DNA of 6,926 nt from Ignavibacteriales bacterium (lineage in GTDB: Bacteria; Bacteroidota; Ignavibacteria; UBA10030): assembly GCA_016218005.1 (NCBI GenBank), contig JACRFF010000162.1, positions 1-6,926 on the forward strand. The letters are read 5' to 3'. Numbering within the stretch: the first letter of the stretch is position 1; every line of letters starts with the position of its first letter. The translations under genes and the position numbers were made by a program. The notes under the pieces were generated by a model. The model was not told the DNA's origin. It made no database searches and worked only from the letters and a program-made list of their open reading frames with translations. Below are positions 6,067 through 6,926 of the stretch, in pieces.

Positions 6067-6926
6067 CGCTGTCGAGCGGTTCGTCAAGAATTCTCTTAAC
6101 CAAATCCACCACAAGGCAAAAAAAGGAGATTTCCCATGCGACCAAGCAAGCAAGCAAGCAAGCTGGATTCTTCTGATAGCAGGAATCCTTGTTCTAAGTT
6201 CTTGTTCCAAAGATGAGCCGATTGTTTCTCCTTTACACCATGACCCTGCCCAAATCTCACCCGCATTTCTCAAAATGCAAGAAACCGCTGCCGGATTAGC
6301 ACAAGCGTTCGCAAGAGATTTCAATAGCACTCCTGAGCACCGCAAAGAGCTGTTCAGTAAAATTGCTAACAAGTTTGACGGCGATTTTGATATGCTTGTC
6401 GATCACTTCAAGGATGCAACACTCGATGAAATTCAAACGAGCATAAAAAGCAATGGTTTAGGAAAGACAAGTGGTAATTGCCAAGTGAACGTGCGAGAGG
6501 CGATACAGACAATTCCAAAACTCCAATTGATGGTGCCATACGCCAAAAATTGGACGGATAGAAAAATCCAAGATGCTGGTGGGCTAATTGTTGCGTACTA
6601 TCCGTTTGGTGTACCAGAAAGCAAAATCAAGGAGATTGTTGGGTTTGACAAGAATGGGCAGAGGGTAGTTATTAACGAACGTTCTGCTCCAACAATTCCA
6701 TACGTGATTCTCTCTCAAAACGAACGGACCGATAATGAAGGCTTCCTCAGACTCCAGTTAGTTTCTACTGGGTTTGGGGCGATCCCTGCAGCGAAAACTG
6801 CTTCCTTATCGCACGAGAATCCAAAACTTGCCAAAGTGAGTGAACTTGAAAATTGGCAAGACGTGAACCTGGGACTCCTGGGTGAAGAAAAGGGCTTGGG
6901 TGCAATATCGACGCAAACACTTTTAG
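6056..6926 (+). CDS. Putative outer-membrane or periplasmic lipoprotein, partial (3' end beyond the window)
   Basis: The frame is open from ATG 6056 to the right edge: 290 codons, no stop. A lipoprotein signal is clear: hydrophobic WILLIAGILVLSSC with an LSSC lipobox, the lipidated Cys at 6203-6205, then SKDEP. The mature part begins helical (LKMQETAAGLAQAFARDF). A beta-rich part follows with VPYAKNW, GLIVAYYPFGVPE, IVGFDKNGQRVVINE and YVILSQNERTD. This general style is seen in surface lipoproteins of Bacteroidota relatives, but I cannot name a family. The start is the odd point. The only in-frame ATG is 6056, giving a 36-residue leader before the hydrophobic core, far longer than normal. A much better start, ATG 6136 with AAGGAG seven bases upstream, is put out of frame by the (CAAG)5 tract and ends at TGA 6214-6216 after 26 codons. 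With four CAAG units it would encode MRPSKQAS and then the same signal peptide. The gene reads AT-richer by eye than its neighbours. Confidence 0.7.
   Translation, partial: MHHNAVERFVKNSLNQIHHKAKKGDFPCDQASKQASWILLIAGILVLSSCSKDEPIVSPLHHDPAQISPAFLKMQETAAGLAQAFARDFNSTPEHRKELFSKIANKFDGDFDMLVDHFKDATLDEIQTSIKSNGLGKTSGNCQVNVREAIQTIPKLQLMVPYAKNWTDRKIQDAGGLIVAYYPFGVPESKIKEIVGFDKNGQRVVINERSAPTIPYVILSQNERTDNEGFLRLQLVSTGFGAIPAAKTASLSHENPKLAKVSELENWQDVNLGLLGEEKGLGAISTQTLL
6123..6128 (+). promoter_or_regulatory. Strong Shine-Dalgarno site before the out-of-frame ATG 6136
   Basis: AAGGAG ends seven bases upstream of the ATG at 6136, the ideal spacing. It marks 6136 as an evolved start codon even though, at the present repeat length, its frame closes at 6214-6216. 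Confidence 0.65.
6143..6162 (+). repeat. (CAAG)5 tetranucleotide tract at the lipoprotein start
   Basis: Five perfect tandem CAAG units begin seven bases after the A of ATG 6136 and end one base before the codons of the hydrophobic signal core. Gain or loss of a unit shifts the frame by four bases. Four or seven units put ATG 6136 in frame with the lipoprotein; five or eight put ATG 6056 in frame. Tetranucleotide tracts at the 5' end of surface-protein genes are the classic arrangement of slipped-strand phase variation (for example CAAT repeats in Haemophilus lic genes). Five units is short for high-frequency switching. Confidence 0.75.

Noticed and set aside
6143..6162. CAAG tract as a CRISPR or larger tandem-repeat array
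   Set aside because: The units are four bases, contiguous and without spacers. It is a simple microsatellite.
5950..6372. A 140-codon minus-strand open frame over the start of the lipoprotein gene
   Set aside because: It crosses the TPR stop, the leader and the lipoprotein signal on the opposite strand. It is Cys/Ser/Arg-rich, with no domain and no ribosome site.
1..6926. tRNA, rRNA, CRISPR array, transposase or integrase genes
   Set aside because: Nothing in the sequence or its translations suggested any of these; the only mobile-like signal is the 122-bp inverted-repeat segment.

Overview
The window reads as a bacterial chromosome segment built around exported, envelope-located proteins. 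Likely source: a bacterium of the Bacteroidota/Chlorobi/Ignavibacteria/Kapabacteria neighbourhood. This rests on an exported WD40-caspase, a DUF4384 protein, a large exported TPR protein and a lipoprotein with a classical lipobox. Several genes carry clear Shine-Dalgarno sites (GGAGG, AAGGA, AAGGAG), which is unlike typical Bacteroidia and fits a deeper branch better. The taxonomic guess is inference and of low confidence.

Layout. A leftward operon runs from about 3729 to beyond the left edge. It encodes an exported caspase-fold protease with a seven-bladed WD40 propeller (3729-1339), a small exported DUF4384 protein (1324-653, 14 nt downstream), and the N-terminal 222 residues of a CHASE2-domain sensor (666-1, overlapping the DUF4384 stop by 14 nt and cut by the window edge). 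A 346-nt divergent intergenic region (3730-4075) holds a good sigma70-like promoter for the rightward gene. It also holds a 122-bp segment bounded by perfect 13-bp inverted repeats, with small hairpins beside and inside it. Rightward lie an exported TPR protein (4076-5992) and the start of a lipoprotein gene that runs off the right edge (6056 or 6136 to 6926).

How the genes may work together. The caspase, the DUF4384 protein and the sensory part of CHASE2 would all lie outside the cytoplasm. Their tight packing suggests one unit: an extracytoplasmic protease/propeller and an accessory protein feeding a membrane sensor whose cytoplasmic output domain lies outside the window. This is inference from gene order and predicted topology.

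The most striking sequence-level signal is a (CAAG)5 tetranucleotide tract at 6143-6162, seven bases after an ATG (6136) that has an ideal ribosome binding site. As written, that ATG runs into a stop after 26 codons. Loss of one repeat unit would put it exactly in frame with a textbook lipoprotein signal peptide. With five units, the only in-frame ATG is at 6056 and gives an unusually long 36-residue leader. This looks like a candidate phase-variable (contingency) switch, or else a repeat-length error in the assembly.
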